From assembly GCA_900768435.1 (NCBI GenBank), contig CAAGCW010000007.1:1-64000 (forward strand): 64,000 nucleotides of DNA, read 5' to 3'. Source of the stretch: an uncultured Collinsella sp. (GTDB lineage Bacteria; Actinomycetota; Coriobacteriia; Coriobacteriales; Coriobacteriaceae). The first letter of the stretch is position 1. Every line of letters starts with the position of its first letter. Position numbers and translations under genes: made by a program. Under the pieces are notes generated by a model, which was not told where the DNA came from, ran no database searches, and saw nothing but the letters and a program-made list of their open reading frames with translations. Shown piece by piece: positions 1 through 8,076 of the stretch.

Positions 1-152
1 GTTCCTTCAACTGGGAAAACGGCGCCCCCGGGCACCTGCGGGGGCCGCGGGGGCGTTCGGCTAGCTGCGGGAACGGCCTATCTGCTCAATATGTTCGGCT
101 GAGATCGGAAATCAACCAACCCTCCGCGAAATCTTAAGGAATTGCGCTCAAC

Positions 153-584
153 CTACAGTTTGATGTCGAAGTTAATCTCGGGGACGGCAGCAAGGTCGGC
201 TAACGTCACGCCGTCGACGTACTTTTCGATCACGTCGTCCAGACCGCGCCAGAATTTGACGGTCGAGCAAAGATCGCTGCGGGCGCAGCTGTTGTCGATA
301 CCATCGCACGCCACCGGAGCCGTGCTGCCCTCGACGGCGCGCAGGATGTCGCCGGCACGCACCTCGGCCGGGTCCTTGGCCATCATGTAGCCGCCGCCCT
401 TGCCGCGCACGCTCTTAAGCAGGCCCGCCTTCATAAGCGGACGAACCAGCTGCTCCAGATACTTTTGCGAGATACGCTCGCGGTCGGCGACCTCGCGCAG
501 GGCGATCTTGCCCTCGGCGTCACCAAGCGCTGCGATATAGATCATCAGTCGGAGGGCATAGCGGCCCTTGGAAGAAATGAGCAT
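153..584 (-). CDS. Rrf2 (IscR/SufR-like) transcriptional regulator
   Basis: A 143-residue Rrf2-family repressor. The N-terminus (MLISSKGRYALRLMIYIAAL) is the typical winged-helix start of the family. Three cysteines at about 93, 100 and 106 match the C-x6-C-x5-C cluster-binding loop of IscR-type sensors, so it probably binds an Fe-S cluster. The ATG at 584 is preceded by a strong GGGAGG; longer in-frame starts lack one. It is divergent from the suf operon 225 bp away, which makes it the likely sensor that matches suf expression to Fe-S demand. Regulation of suf is inferred from position. The operator is not proven, but two palindromes lie in the shared upstream region. Confidence 0.9.
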   Translation of the reverse strand: MLISSKGRYALRLMIYIAALGDAEGKIALREVADRERISQKYLEQLVRPLMKAGLLKSVRGKGGGYMMAKDPAEVRAGDILRAVEGSTAPVACDGIDNSCARSDLCSTVKFWRGLDDVIEKYVDGVTLADLAAVPEINFDIKL

Positions 585-603
585 ACCTACCCTCCCATCG
601 CAT

Positions 604-680
604 CTGGGACAACATAACCAGGTTTGTTTGTCCCAAATCTTAAGTAAGTGGGACAAACACAACAGGTTATTTTGTCCCAG
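604..680. repeat. Two inverted 32-bp palindromes between the Rrf2 gene and sufC
   Basis: Copy A (604-635) and copy B (649-680) are the same imperfect hairpin in opposite orientation, 28 of 32 positions identical when one is reverse-complemented. Both have ends TGGGACAA and TTGTCCCA. They are separated by a 13-bp spacer containing AATCTTAAG. A third related hairpin lies over the sufU stop codon. They could be operators for the Rrf2 protein or members of the GGGACA palindrome superfamily found elsewhere in the window. The sequence alone does not decide. Confidence 0.7.
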
Positions 681-716
681 AATTTGAAAAGTCGAGTGGA
701 TTAGTCGGGTTTTCCC

Positions 717-744
717 TTGACTAACGCCGAACCCATAGTAACTT
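717..744 (+). promoter_or_regulatory. sufC: Possible suf promoter
   Basis: TTGACT at 717-722 is followed after 16 bp by TAACTT at 739-744. The -35 is good and the -10 is weak. The position, 65 bp before the sufC start and just downstream of the paired palindromes, fits a repressible promoter. Confidence 0.35.
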
Positions 745-808
745 TATTCCGAGAAGATTCCTAGGGTTTAGTACACCTATGAGTACACCATATACAGAGA
801 GGGACAGC

Positions 809-1609
809 ATGAGCGCAAATCCGCTGCTTTCCATCGAAGGTCTGACAGCCTCCGTGGACGAGAAGACCATCCTCCACAACGTCAACCTCAACGTCGCCGC
901 CGGCGAGACCCACGTGCTGATGGGCCCCAACGGCGCCGGCAAGTCCACCCTCGGCCACCTGGTCATGGGCGACCCCGTCTATACCGTCAACGACGGCCGC
1001 ATCGTCTTTGACGGCCAGGACATCACCGAGCTCACCACCGACAAGCGCTCCCGCGCCGGCCTGTTCCTGAGCTTCCAGGCCCCAGTCGAGATCCCGGGCG
1101 TGCCGCTGTCGAGCTTTTTGCGTGCTAGCATCGCCGGCCGCCCCGGCCTGGAGATGAAGGGCAAGGAGTTCCGCCGTCGCGTCAAGGAGCTCGCGGCCGA
1201 GCTCAACATGGATGCCGCCTACCTCAACCGTGAGCTGGGCGTGGGCTTCTCGGGCGGCGAGAAAAAGAAGGTCGAGATGCTCCAGCTTCTGCTGCTGCAG
1301 CCCAAGCTGGCCATCCTGGATGAGACCGACTCGGGCCTGGACGTCGACGCGCTTTCCACCGTCAGCCACGGCATGGATGCCTACCGCAAGAGCTGCGACG
1401 GCTCCATGCTCATCATCACGCACAACACGCGCATCCTGGAGCACCTGGATGTCGACCGCGTCCACGTTATGGTCAAGGGCCACATCGTGCGCGAGGATGA
1501 CGCCTCGCTCATCCCCTGGATTGATAAGAACGGCTTTGAGACCTTCGAGCGCGAGGCCGCTGAGCAGCGCGCCCAGGCCGAAGCCGCCGCTGCCGAGCAG
1601 CAGGCGTAA
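809..1609 (+). CDS. sufC: SufC, Fe-S assembly ATPase
   Basis: A 266-residue ABC-type ATPase that powers the SufBCD scaffold in cytoplasmic Fe-S cluster assembly. Walker A GPNGAGKST is at about 39-47, the signature FSGGEKKK at about 147-154 and Walker B LAILDET near 168-173; the SGLDVDAL D-loop follows. The chosen ATG (809) has GAGAGGGA just upstream, while an in-frame ATG 30 bp earlier has no ribosome site. The C-terminus ends in an Ala/Gln/Glu-rich tail. It is the first gene of a compact suf operon, 12 bp from sufB. Confidence 0.96.
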   Translation: MSANPLLSIEGLTASVDEKTILHNVNLNVAAGETHVLMGPNGAGKSTLGHLVMGDPVYTVNDGRIVFDGQDITELTTDKRSRAGLFLSFQAPVEIPGVPLSSFLRASIAGRPGLEMKGKEFRRRVKELAAELNMDAAYLNRELGVGFSGGEKKKVEMLQLLLLQPKLAILDETDSGLDVDALSTVSHGMDAYRKSCDGSMLIITHNTRILEHLDVDRVHVMVKGHIVREDDASLIPWIDKNGFETFEREAAEQRAQAEAAAAEQQA

Positions 1610-1621
1610 AGGGGCGAGGCA

Positions 1622-3034
1622 ATGACCAAGAACCGCACCGAGGTCGCGGACATCGACCGCAGCCTCTATGACTTCACCTACGGCGAGGAGGGATTCGAGC
1701 GCCTCGACGCCGGCATCACGCCCGACATCGTGCGCGAGATCAGCGCCAAGAAGGACGAGCCGCAGTGGATGCTCGACCTGCGCCTCAAGTCCCTCGAGAT
1801 CTTCAACCGCTTCCCCGACCCGACGTGGGGCCCCTCCATTGAGGGCCTGGACATGGACAACATCGTCACCTACGTCAAGCCCAACACCGACCAAAAGCAC
1901 GACTGGGAGTCGGTGCCCGACGACATCAAGAACACCTTTGAGCGCCTGGGCATCCCCGAGGCCGAGCGCAGCTATCTGGCGGGCGTCGGCGCGCAGTACG
2001 ACTCCGAGCTGGTCTACCACAACATGCAGGACACCGCGTCCAAGATGGGTATCGTCTACTCCGGCATCGAGGAGGCCCTGCACGATCCGCAGTGGGAGCC
2101 GCTCATCCACGAGAAGTTTATGACGCTCATCCCGCCCACCGATCACAAGTTTGCAGCCCTGCACGGCGCCGTGTGGTCGGGCGGCTCGTTTGTCTACGTG
2201 CCCAAGGGCACCAAGCTCGACTTTCCGCTGCAGAGCTACTTCCGCCTCAACGCCAAGGGCGCCGGCCAGTTTGAGCACACGCTCATCATCGTCGAGGACG
2301 ATGCCGACCTGCACTTTATCGAGGGCTGCTCCGCGCCCAAGTACAACGTGGCCAACCTCCACGCCGGCGCCGTGGAGCTCTTTGTGGGCAAGCGCGCGCA
2401 CCTGCGCTACTCGACTATCGAGAACTGGTCCAAGAACATGTACAACCTCAACACCAAGCGTGCGCGCGTGGACGAGGACGGCGACATCGAGTGGATCAGC
2501 GGCTCCTTCGGCAGCCACGTGGGCTATCTGTATCCCATGAGCGTGCTCAACGGCCGTCGCGCCCGCTCGAGCTTTACCGGCATCACCTTTGCCGGCGCCG
2601 GTCAGAACCTCGACACCGGCTGCAAGGTCGTGCTCAACGCGCCCGAGACCTCCGCAACCGTCGAGACCAAGGGCATCTCCAAGAGCGGCGGCATCCAGAC
2701 GTTCCGCAGCTCCATTGTTGCCACGCCCAAGGCCGAGGGCTCCAAGGCAACCGTGAGCTGCCAGTCGCTCATGCTCGACGACCAGAGCCGCTCCGATACC
2801 ATCCCCGCCATGGACATCCGCGCCAAGAATGTCGACATCGGCCACGAGGCCACCATCGGCCGCATCGGCGACGACAAGGTGTTCTACCTGATGAGCCGCG
2901 GCATCTCGGAGGAAGAGGCCCGCACCATGATCGTCAACGGCTTTGCCAACCCGGTCTCCAAGGAGCTGCCGCTGGAGTACGCCGTCGAGATGAACAACCT
3001 GATCAAGCTCGAGATGGAAGGAGCGATCGGATAA
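1622..3034 (+). CDS. sufB: SufB, Fe-S cluster scaffold subunit
   Basis: A 470-residue SufB of normal length. It forms the SufBC2D scaffold on which nascent clusters are built. The C-terminal half is the conserved beta-helix core, recognisable by the stretches SGGSFVYVPKG, FEGITFAGAG-like and the ending ISEEEARTMIVNGFANPVSKEL. Its TAA stop shares one base with the sufD ATG (ATAATG), implying translational coupling. Confidence 0.96.
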   Translation: MTKNRTEVADIDRSLYDFTYGEEGFERLDAGITPDIVREISAKKDEPQWMLDLRLKSLEIFNRFPDPTWGPSIEGLDMDNIVTYVKPNTDQKHDWESVPDDIKNTFERLGIPEAERSYLAGVGAQYDSELVYHNMQDTASKMGIVYSGIEEALHDPQWEPLIHEKFMTLIPPTDHKFAALHGAVWSGGSFVYVPKGTKLDFPLQSYFRLNAKGAGQFEHTLIIVEDDADLHFIEGCSAPKYNVANLHAGAVELFVGKRAHLRYSTIENWSKNMYNLNTKRARVDEDGDIEWISGSFGSHVGYLYPMSVLNGRRARSSFTGITFAGAGQNLDTGCKVVLNAPETSATVETKGISKSGGIQTFRSSIVATPKAEGSKATVSCQSLMLDDQSRSDTIPAMDIRAKNVDIGHEATIGRIGDDKVFYLMSRGISEEEARTMIVNGFANPVSKELPLEYAVEMNNLIKLEMEGAIG

Positions 3035-4305
3035 TGACACAGACCACGAGCACCGCTGCTACCACGCTTGAGCAGGTCAACGCGATGCCGGCTGCAACTT
3101 GGGGCTGGCTCAAGATGAACCAGACCAAGCTCGAGCTTTCAAACGAGCTTGCCGCCGCACCCGCCGATGCCGTTGAGGTCGAGGGCCTGAACGAAGGCGT
3201 CGCCGGTGCCGCCGACGCCTTCGAGACCGCCATGGATGCGATGGCCGAGCGCTTCCCCGAGCGCCGCGCCTCCGCCCCTGGCGACGCCGCCGACCGCGCC
3301 CGCATCACGCCCGAGACCGAGCTCGACGTGCCCGCCACCTCCGTCTACCAGGCCGGCGCCATCAAGCTCGAGGAGGAGCTCTCCCCTGCTGAAGCCTTCG
3401 AAACCGGCATGGGCGAGGCTGCCTACGCCTACTTGGCCGAGCACGCTACCAAGTGCATCGTCATCGATGTGCCCGCATACCAGCACGCCACGGTTACCGT
3501 GCGTGTGAGCGGTGTCGATGCCGCCGCGGCCATCGCCGCCATCGACATCGTCGCCCGCCCGCAGGCAACGCTCGACCTGCATATTGCCCTAGACTCTCCT
3601 GTTACCGGCGAGGGTGTCGTGGGCTCCGTGCTACGCGTGTGCGCCCACGAGTACGCCACCGTCAACGTGACCTGCGCGCAGACGCTCGACGATAGCTGGA
3701 TCGCGCTCGACGACACCGGCCTGTTCCTGGACGAGGGCGCGCGCGTCAATGTGCAGCACACCGTCCTGGGTGCCGGCGCCAGCGCCACCGGCCTTGCCGG
3801 CGACCTGCTGGGCGATACCGCCAAGGTCACCATCGATACTGACTACCTGGGCGCCCGCGAGCAGGTGCGCGACTTTAACTATGAGCTGCGCCACCGCGGT
3901 CGCAAGACCGAGTGCGAGATCGACGCCAACGGCGTGCTGACCGGCACGTCCAAGAAGGTCTACCGCGGCACCATCGACCTCGTGCACGGCTGCAAGGGTG
4001 CAACCGGCACCGAGCGCGAGACGGTGCTTTTGGCCAACAAGGGCGTCGACAACAAGACCGTCCCCGTCATCCTGTGCGACGAGGACGACGTCGCCGGCAA
4101 CCACGGTGCCACCATCGGCCACGTCCGCGACGAGCAGCTGTTCTATCTCGCCTGCCGCGGCCTTGACCAAAGCGCCGCCGAGGACCTGTTCATCCGCGCC
4201 AAGCTGGAGGACGCCGCGATTTCCGCCACCGATGAGCGAACCCGCGCCGCCGTTGTCCGCCTGGGCAACAACCTGATCGATAACTTTGAGGAGGAGCTCG
4301 CATGA
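3034..4305 (+). CDS. sufD: SufD, Fe-S cluster assembly subunit
   Basis: A 423-residue SufD, the partner of SufB in the SufBC2D complex. The C-terminal part has the typical ending HGATIGHVRDEQLFYLACRGL. The N-terminal third is Ala-rich and less conserved. The ATG overlaps the sufB stop by one base, and the TGA overlaps the sufS ATG (ATGA), so the operon is read as a tightly coupled unit. Confidence 0.94.
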   Translation: MTQTTSTAATTLEQVNAMPAATWGWLKMNQTKLELSNELAAAPADAVEVEGLNEGVAGAADAFETAMDAMAERFPERRASAPGDAADRARITPETELDVPATSVYQAGAIKLEEELSPAEAFETGMGEAAYAYLAEHATKCIVIDVPAYQHATVTVRVSGVDAAAAIAAIDIVARPQATLDLHIALDSPVTGEGVVGSVLRVCAHEYATVNVTCAQTLDDSWIALDDTGLFLDEGARVNVQHTVLGAGASATGLAGDLLGDTAKVTIDTDYLGAREQVRDFNYELRHRGRKTECEIDANGVLTGTSKKVYRGTIDLVHGCKGATGTERETVLLANKGVDNKTVPVILCDEDDVAGNHGATIGHVRDEQLFYLACRGLDQSAAEDLFIRAKLEDAAISATDERTRAAVVRLGNNLIDNFEEELA

Positions 4306-5627
4306 TCGACACCGAACACGTTAAATGCGATACCTGTACCGCACCGGAGCCTATGGAGCTCGACGCCAGCGACGAGGCCTCGCGCGGCTGGCCTACCGTC
4401 GACATCGAGACCAATCCCTACAAGGCGCAGTTCCCGCTGTTCCAGCAGCACCCAGAGATCGCCTTCCTCGATAGCGCCGCCACCGCGCAGCGCCCTGCCT
4501 GTGTGCTCGACGCCGAGCGCGACTTCTATCAGCGCATGAACGCCAACCCCCTGCGCGGCCTGTACTCGCTGTCCGTCGAGGCCACCGAGGCCATCGCGAA
4601 GGTCCGCCAGCAAATCGCCGACGTCATCGGCGCCCCCAACGCCAACGAGATCGTCTTCACCCGCAACACGAGCGAGTCGCTCAACCTGGTCGCCAAGAGC
4701 TTTGCGCCCACAGTGCTCGAACCGGGCGACGAGGTCGTCATCACTATCATGGAGCACCACTCCAACCTGATTCCGTGGCAGCAGGTCTGCCGCGAGACCG
4801 GCGTCAAGCTCGTCTACCTCTACCCCACCAAGACCGGCCAGCTCACCACCGAGGAGGTTCTTGCCAAGGTGGGTCCCAAGACCAAGATCCTGGCCGTGGG
4901 ACAGGTCTCCAACGTGCTGGGCGTCGAGAACCCGGTCAAGAACCTCGGCAAACTCGTGCACAAGTACGGCGGCTACCTGGTCGTCGACGGTGCGCAGTCG
5001 CTGCCGCACATGCCGGTCGATGTGGCCGACCTGGGCGCCGACTTCTTTGCCTTTAGTGCGCACAAGGCCATGGGCCCCATGGGCATCGGCGTGCTGTGGG
5101 GCAAGATGGACCTGCTCAACGCCATGCCGCCCATGCTTACCGGCGGCGAGATGATCGATTCGGTCACCGAGCAGAACGCTGTCTGGGCTCCCGTCCCCGA
5201 GAAGTTCGAGGCCGGCACGCAGGACGCCGCCGGCATCTTCGCCACGGGCGCCGCACTCGATTACCTGGTCAACACGGTGGGTTACGAGAACATCCAGGCC
5301 CGCGAGCAGGCACTCGTCCACTATCTGATGGGCGAACTCATGCAGCTCGACTTTGTCCAGATCATCGGCTCCATCTATTGGGACAACCACCACGGCGTCG
5401 TGAGCTTTAACGTCAAGGGCATCCACCCGCACGACGTAGCGAGCATCATGGACATGGACGGCGTCTGCATTCGCGCCGGCCACCACTGTGCGCAGCCGCT
5501 GCTCACCTGGCTGGGCGTCGAGAACCTTGCCTGCTGCCGCGCCAGCGTGGCCTTCTACAACGACAAGGCCGATATCGACAAGTTCATCGCCGGCCTGCAT
5601 CACGTTTGGAGCACGTTCAATGGGTAA
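4302..5627 (+). CDS. sufS: SufS cysteine desulfurase with an N-terminal extension
   Basis: A 441-residue PLP-dependent cysteine desulfurase that supplies sulfur to SufU/SufB. The PLP lysine is about K255 in FSAHKAMGP, and the persulfide cysteine is about C396 in RAGHHCAQPL. About 38 residues precede the normal SufS core (FPLFQQHPEIAFLDSAATAQ). They contain a CxxC pair (KCDTC, residues 9 and 12), which the family does not need. The start overlaps the sufD stop, and the 3' end overlaps sufU by 8 bp. Confidence 0.95.
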   Translation: MIDTEHVKCDTCTAPEPMELDASDEASRGWPTVDIETNPYKAQFPLFQQHPEIAFLDSAATAQRPACVLDAERDFYQRMNANPLRGLYSLSVEATEAIAKVRQQIADVIGAPNANEIVFTRNTSESLNLVAKSFAPTVLEPGDEVVITIMEHHSNLIPWQQVCRETGVKLVYLYPTKTGQLTTEEVLAKVGPKTKILAVGQVSNVLGVENPVKNLGKLVHKYGGYLVVDGAQSLPHMPVDVADLGADFFAFSAHKAMGPMGIGVLWGKMDLLNAMPPMLTGGEMIDSVTEQNAVWAPVPEKFEAGTQDAAGIFATGAALDYLVNTVGYENIQAREQALVHYLMGELMQLDFVQIIGSIYWDNHHGVVSFNVKGIHPHDVASIMDMDGVCIRAGHHCAQPLLTWLGVENLACCRASVAFYNDKADIDKFIAGLHHVWSTFNG

Positions 5628-6054
5628 TCTGTACACCTCCACCACGTTTATGGAGCACAACTCGCACCCCGACTACAAGTACGAGATGGACGCCCCCACG
5701 CACGAGCACGACGGCATCAACCCCAGCTGCGGAGACGAGCTCACCTTGCAGCTACGTGTCGAGAACAACGTGATCGAGGAGGCCTCCTTTACCGGCCACG
5801 GCTGCGCCATCAGCCAGGCAAGCGCCGACATCATGGCCGACCTCATCACCGGCGAGACCGTCGAGGAAGCTCGCCGCCTGGCAGAGCTCTTCCTCGCCAT
5901 GATCCGCGGCGAGCAGCTCTCCGAGGAGGACCTGGAAGACCTGGACGAAGCCGCCCAGCTCCAAGACATCTCGCACATGCCCGCCCGCGTCAAATGCGCC
6001 GAGCTCGCCTGGCGCACCCTCGACGGCATGCTCACGGGACAAAATAATCAGTAG
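5620..6054 (+). CDS. sufU: SufU zinc-dependent sulfur acceptor (IscU-like)
   Basis: A 144-residue SufU. It accepts persulfide sulfur from SufS and passes it to SufBCD. The ligand set is complete: C37 and D39 (PSCGDE), C62 (GHGCAISQAS) and C126 (RVKCAELAW). The GXC region insertion typical of SufU rather than IscU is present. It is the last gene of the suf operon. Its last codons and stop lie inside a GGGACA-type palindrome. Confidence 0.95.
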   Translation: MGNLYTSTTFMEHNSHPDYKYEMDAPTHEHDGINPSCGDELTLQLRVENNVIEEASFTGHGCAISQASADIMADLITGETVEEARRLAELFLAMIRGEQLSEEDLEDLDEAAQLQDISHMPARVKCAELAWRTLDGMLTGQNNQ

Positions 6055-6074
6055 TATTTGTCCCAAATCTTAAG
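6035..6074. repeat. GGGACAAA palindrome over the sufU stop codon
   Basis: CGGGACAAAATA and TATTTGTCCCA form an imperfect hairpin at 6035-6065, followed by AAATCTTAAG. That 10-mer also occurs at 129-138 (downstream of the Rrf2 gene) and 635-644 (between Rrf2 and sufC). The palindrome matches the two upstream of sufC, so related elements lie on both sides of the suf operon. Confidence 0.6.
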
Positions 6075-6082
6075 AATTTTGT

Positions 6083-6120
6083 TGGCCGAATCGCTTGACA
6101 AGAGTGGTTCGGCCATTTTC
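6083..6120 (+). terminator. Rho-independent terminator of the suf operon
   Basis: The stem TGGCCGAA / TTCGGCCA is followed by TTTTC. It lies about 30 bp after sufU and directly before the convergent RAYT gene. Confidence 0.7.
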
Positions 6121-6920
6121 TATTCCGAGCCCTCAGCCTGAGCATTCACCCGCGCATAAGCGCGCACGATACGAGAGACGGTACTCTTGCTGATTCCCGT
6201 ATACCGTTCGATCTCGCGCACCGTGTAGCCGCCATCGTGCAGGGCGAAAACGATTCCGTCTCGCCGCGAGGGTGCTACGGTCTTGAGTTCGTTGAGCGGC
6301 ACACCCAGGCGCTTCGCCATCTTGTCGGCAAACGCACGCCGCTCCCACTCCGTCTCATCCATATCGTGAATCACCGGATCGGAACCATCGGGCATCGACA
6401 GAGAATAATCCAGAAACCCCTTGGCAGACTCAAAGAGCTCAAGCACACAAGAAGGGTCCGAAAATCCCCTCGTCGTATCGTTGTCATACGCTCTCAGATA
6501 CTCGGCAAAGCTGCTCCAGGGATAACGCTCGATCAGGGCGATACCCGCCTCCTGCGGATTAGCGTGAACATAGCGAATGGCAGCCATTAGATAACGGTCG
6601 GTATCGAGCGAGCGCCGGTCAAAACGGTTCTGGAACAGATGACCCGTGCGCCCCGTGCGCTTATTGAACCGCCGCGCGTACGTCAAAAGCAGCCGGTGCA
6701 TCGCCGCGCTCATCGCGTCCTCGTAATCTGCAAGCACCAGATGCACGTGATTGCCCATAAGGCACCAGGCGATAACCGTCACGCCCGCCTCGCGGCAGCA
6801 CTCGCGCATCAGCTCCAAAAACTCCCACCGGTCTTCATCGCCCTCAAAGATGAGCTGCTTGCCCACACCGCGGGCACAGACATGGTAAAAGCCGGTAACC
6901 GTTCTCCAAACGCGCTGCAT
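6120..6920 (-). CDS. REP-associated tyrosine transposase (RAYT), copy 1
   Basis: A 266-residue Y1-transposase-fold protein. The HUH metal site is GNHVHLVL (H58, H60) and the likely catalytic tyrosine is Y117 in IRYVHANPQEAG. The C-terminal third carries a helix-turn-helix (TVREIERYTGISKSTVSRIV). The ATG at 6920 has AGGGAG upstream. RAYTs are single-copy domesticated relatives of IS200 enzymes that act on short extragenic palindromes. This one sits between the suf operon and the GGGtGRT operon. I saw no IS200-type subterminal hairpins or target duplication, so it is not annotated as an insertion sequence. Confidence 0.88.
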   Translation of the reverse strand: MQRVWRTVTGFYHVCARGVGKQLIFEGDEDRWEFLELMRECCREAGVTVIAWCLMGNHVHLVLADYEDAMSAAMHRLLLTYARRFNKRTGRTGHLFQNRFDRRSLDTDRYLMAAIRYVHANPQEAGIALIERYPWSSFAEYLRAYDNDTTRGFSDPSCVLELFESAKGFLDYSLSMPDGSDPVIHDMDETEWERRAFADKMAKRLGVPLNELKTVAPSRRDGIVFALHDGGYTVREIERYTGISKSTVSRIVRAYARVNAQAEGSE

Positions 6921-7323
6921 GGCGCTCCCTTCGCCGGGATCTGATTGCCATCCAATACAGCACGATTGAAGCGTGCCATCAAAACATTCACGCAAAACAA
7001 TACACTCGCGCGGCCAAAGGCAGTAAACGGGCGGCGAACGGCACCGTTGCAACAGGTCAACCCCTGCAACGCTTACAAGAGCTGACCAAAAGCTTGCCCA
7101 AGACGAACCCCCTCTACGGAAGTTCGCGACCACAGAACATATAGTTAAACCGTTTCAATTAAAACTTCCGGACTTCTCGCTACGAAAACTGAGCCGTTCG
7201 CCGAATATTCCGTGCATTTCGCGGTATTATAAGGGCTGCATGTCATGTCCCTTTCGAAGGGTCGCCCGGCAATCGCCAGCCACGACCCCCAGACGGGACG
7301 CCAACACGATAGAGAGGAGAGGC
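6921..7323. other. Intergenic region before the GGGtGRT operon
   Basis: No gene is seen in 403 bp. It holds a small hairpin (CGTTGCA...TGCAACG, about 7044-7070), an AT-rich stretch (7135-7230) with TATTAT at 7225-7230 that could be a -10 box, and a leader of about 90 nt with CCCTTTCGAAGGG at 7248-7260. No riboswitch family was recognised. Confidence 0.5.
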
Positions 7324-8058
7324 ATGCAGTACTCACAGGAAGTGGAGAACATGTGCCCCGTTGCCAAGGGTGCATACCACGGCCCCGCACCCATCCCCGA
7401 GGAGGGCAAGTGGGTCCAGGCTAAGGAGATTTCCGACATCTCCGGTCTTACGCACGGTGTGGGTTGGTGCGCACCTCAGCAGGGCGCCTGCAAGCTCACG
7501 CTGAACGTCAAGGACGGCATCATCGAGGAGGCCCTCGTTGAGACCATCGGCTGCTCGGGCATGACCCACTCTGCCGCCATGGCTTCCGAGATCCTTCCCG
7601 GCAAGACCATCCTCGAGGCCCTCAACACCGACCTCGTCTGCGACGCCATCAACGTTGCTATGCGCGAGATCTTCCTGCAGATCGTTTACGGCCGCAGCCA
7701 GACCGCGTTCTCCGAGGGCGGCCTGCCCGTGGGCGCCTCCCTCGACGACCTCGGCAAGGGCCTTCGCTCTCAGGTCGGCACCATGTTCGGCACCAAGGCC
7801 AAGGGCGCTCGTTACCTCGAGCTCGCTCAGGGCTACGTCACCCGCATGGCTCTCAACGACAAGAACGAGATCATCGCGTTCGAGTTCCTGAACCTCGGCA
7901 AGTTCACCGACGCCGTCAAGGCCGGCAAGACCCCCGAGGAGGCCATCGCTGGCGCTATGGGCCACTATGGTCAGTGGGAGAACGCTGCCAAGTACATCGA
8001 CCCGCGCACCGACGAGGAGACTCACTCCGTCGCCAGCGTGTTCCCGGTTCACGAGTAG
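7324..8058 (+). CDS. NifU/IscU-like Fe-S scaffold protein paired with GGGtGRT
   Basis: A 244-residue protein with a NifU N-terminal-like fold, usually annotated as an iron-sulfur cluster assembly scaffold. Conserved blocks are GVGWCAPQQGACKLTL and ETIGCSGMTHSAAMASEIL, the latter equivalent to the GCAISQAS motif of SufU. Cysteines are at 11, 49, 56, 77 and 106. The C-terminal half (FLNLGKFTDAVKAGKTPEEAI) is not part of SufU. The ATG at 7324 follows GAGAGGAGAGG. Codon choice is strongly biased, suggesting high expression. It is 18 bp from the GGGtGRT gene. The substrate is unknown. Confidence 0.85.
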   Translation: MQYSQEVENMCPVAKGAYHGPAPIPEEGKWVQAKEISDISGLTHGVGWCAPQQGACKLTLNVKDGIIEEALVETIGCSGMTHSAAMASEILPGKTILEALNTDLVCDAINVAMREIFLQIVYGRSQTAFSEGGLPVGASLDDLGKGLRSQVGTMFGTKAKGARYLELAQGYVTRMALNDKNEIIAFEFLNLGKFTDAVKAGKTPEEAIAGAMGHYGQWENAAKYIDPRTDEETHSVASVFPVHE

Positions 8059-8076
8059 AAAGGGAGGGAAATAACT

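Noticed and set aside
761..3040. Long open frame on the minus strand opposite sufC-sufB
   Set aside because: High-GC third-position bias creates it. The protein is low-complexity Val/Gly/Ala/His/Asp without family motifs, while the plus strand encodes clear SufC and SufB.
6120..6920. Complete IS200/IS605 insertion sequence
   Set aside because: Only the transposase gene is seen; no TnpB and no subterminal hairpins at both ends. Protein features fit a RAYT.
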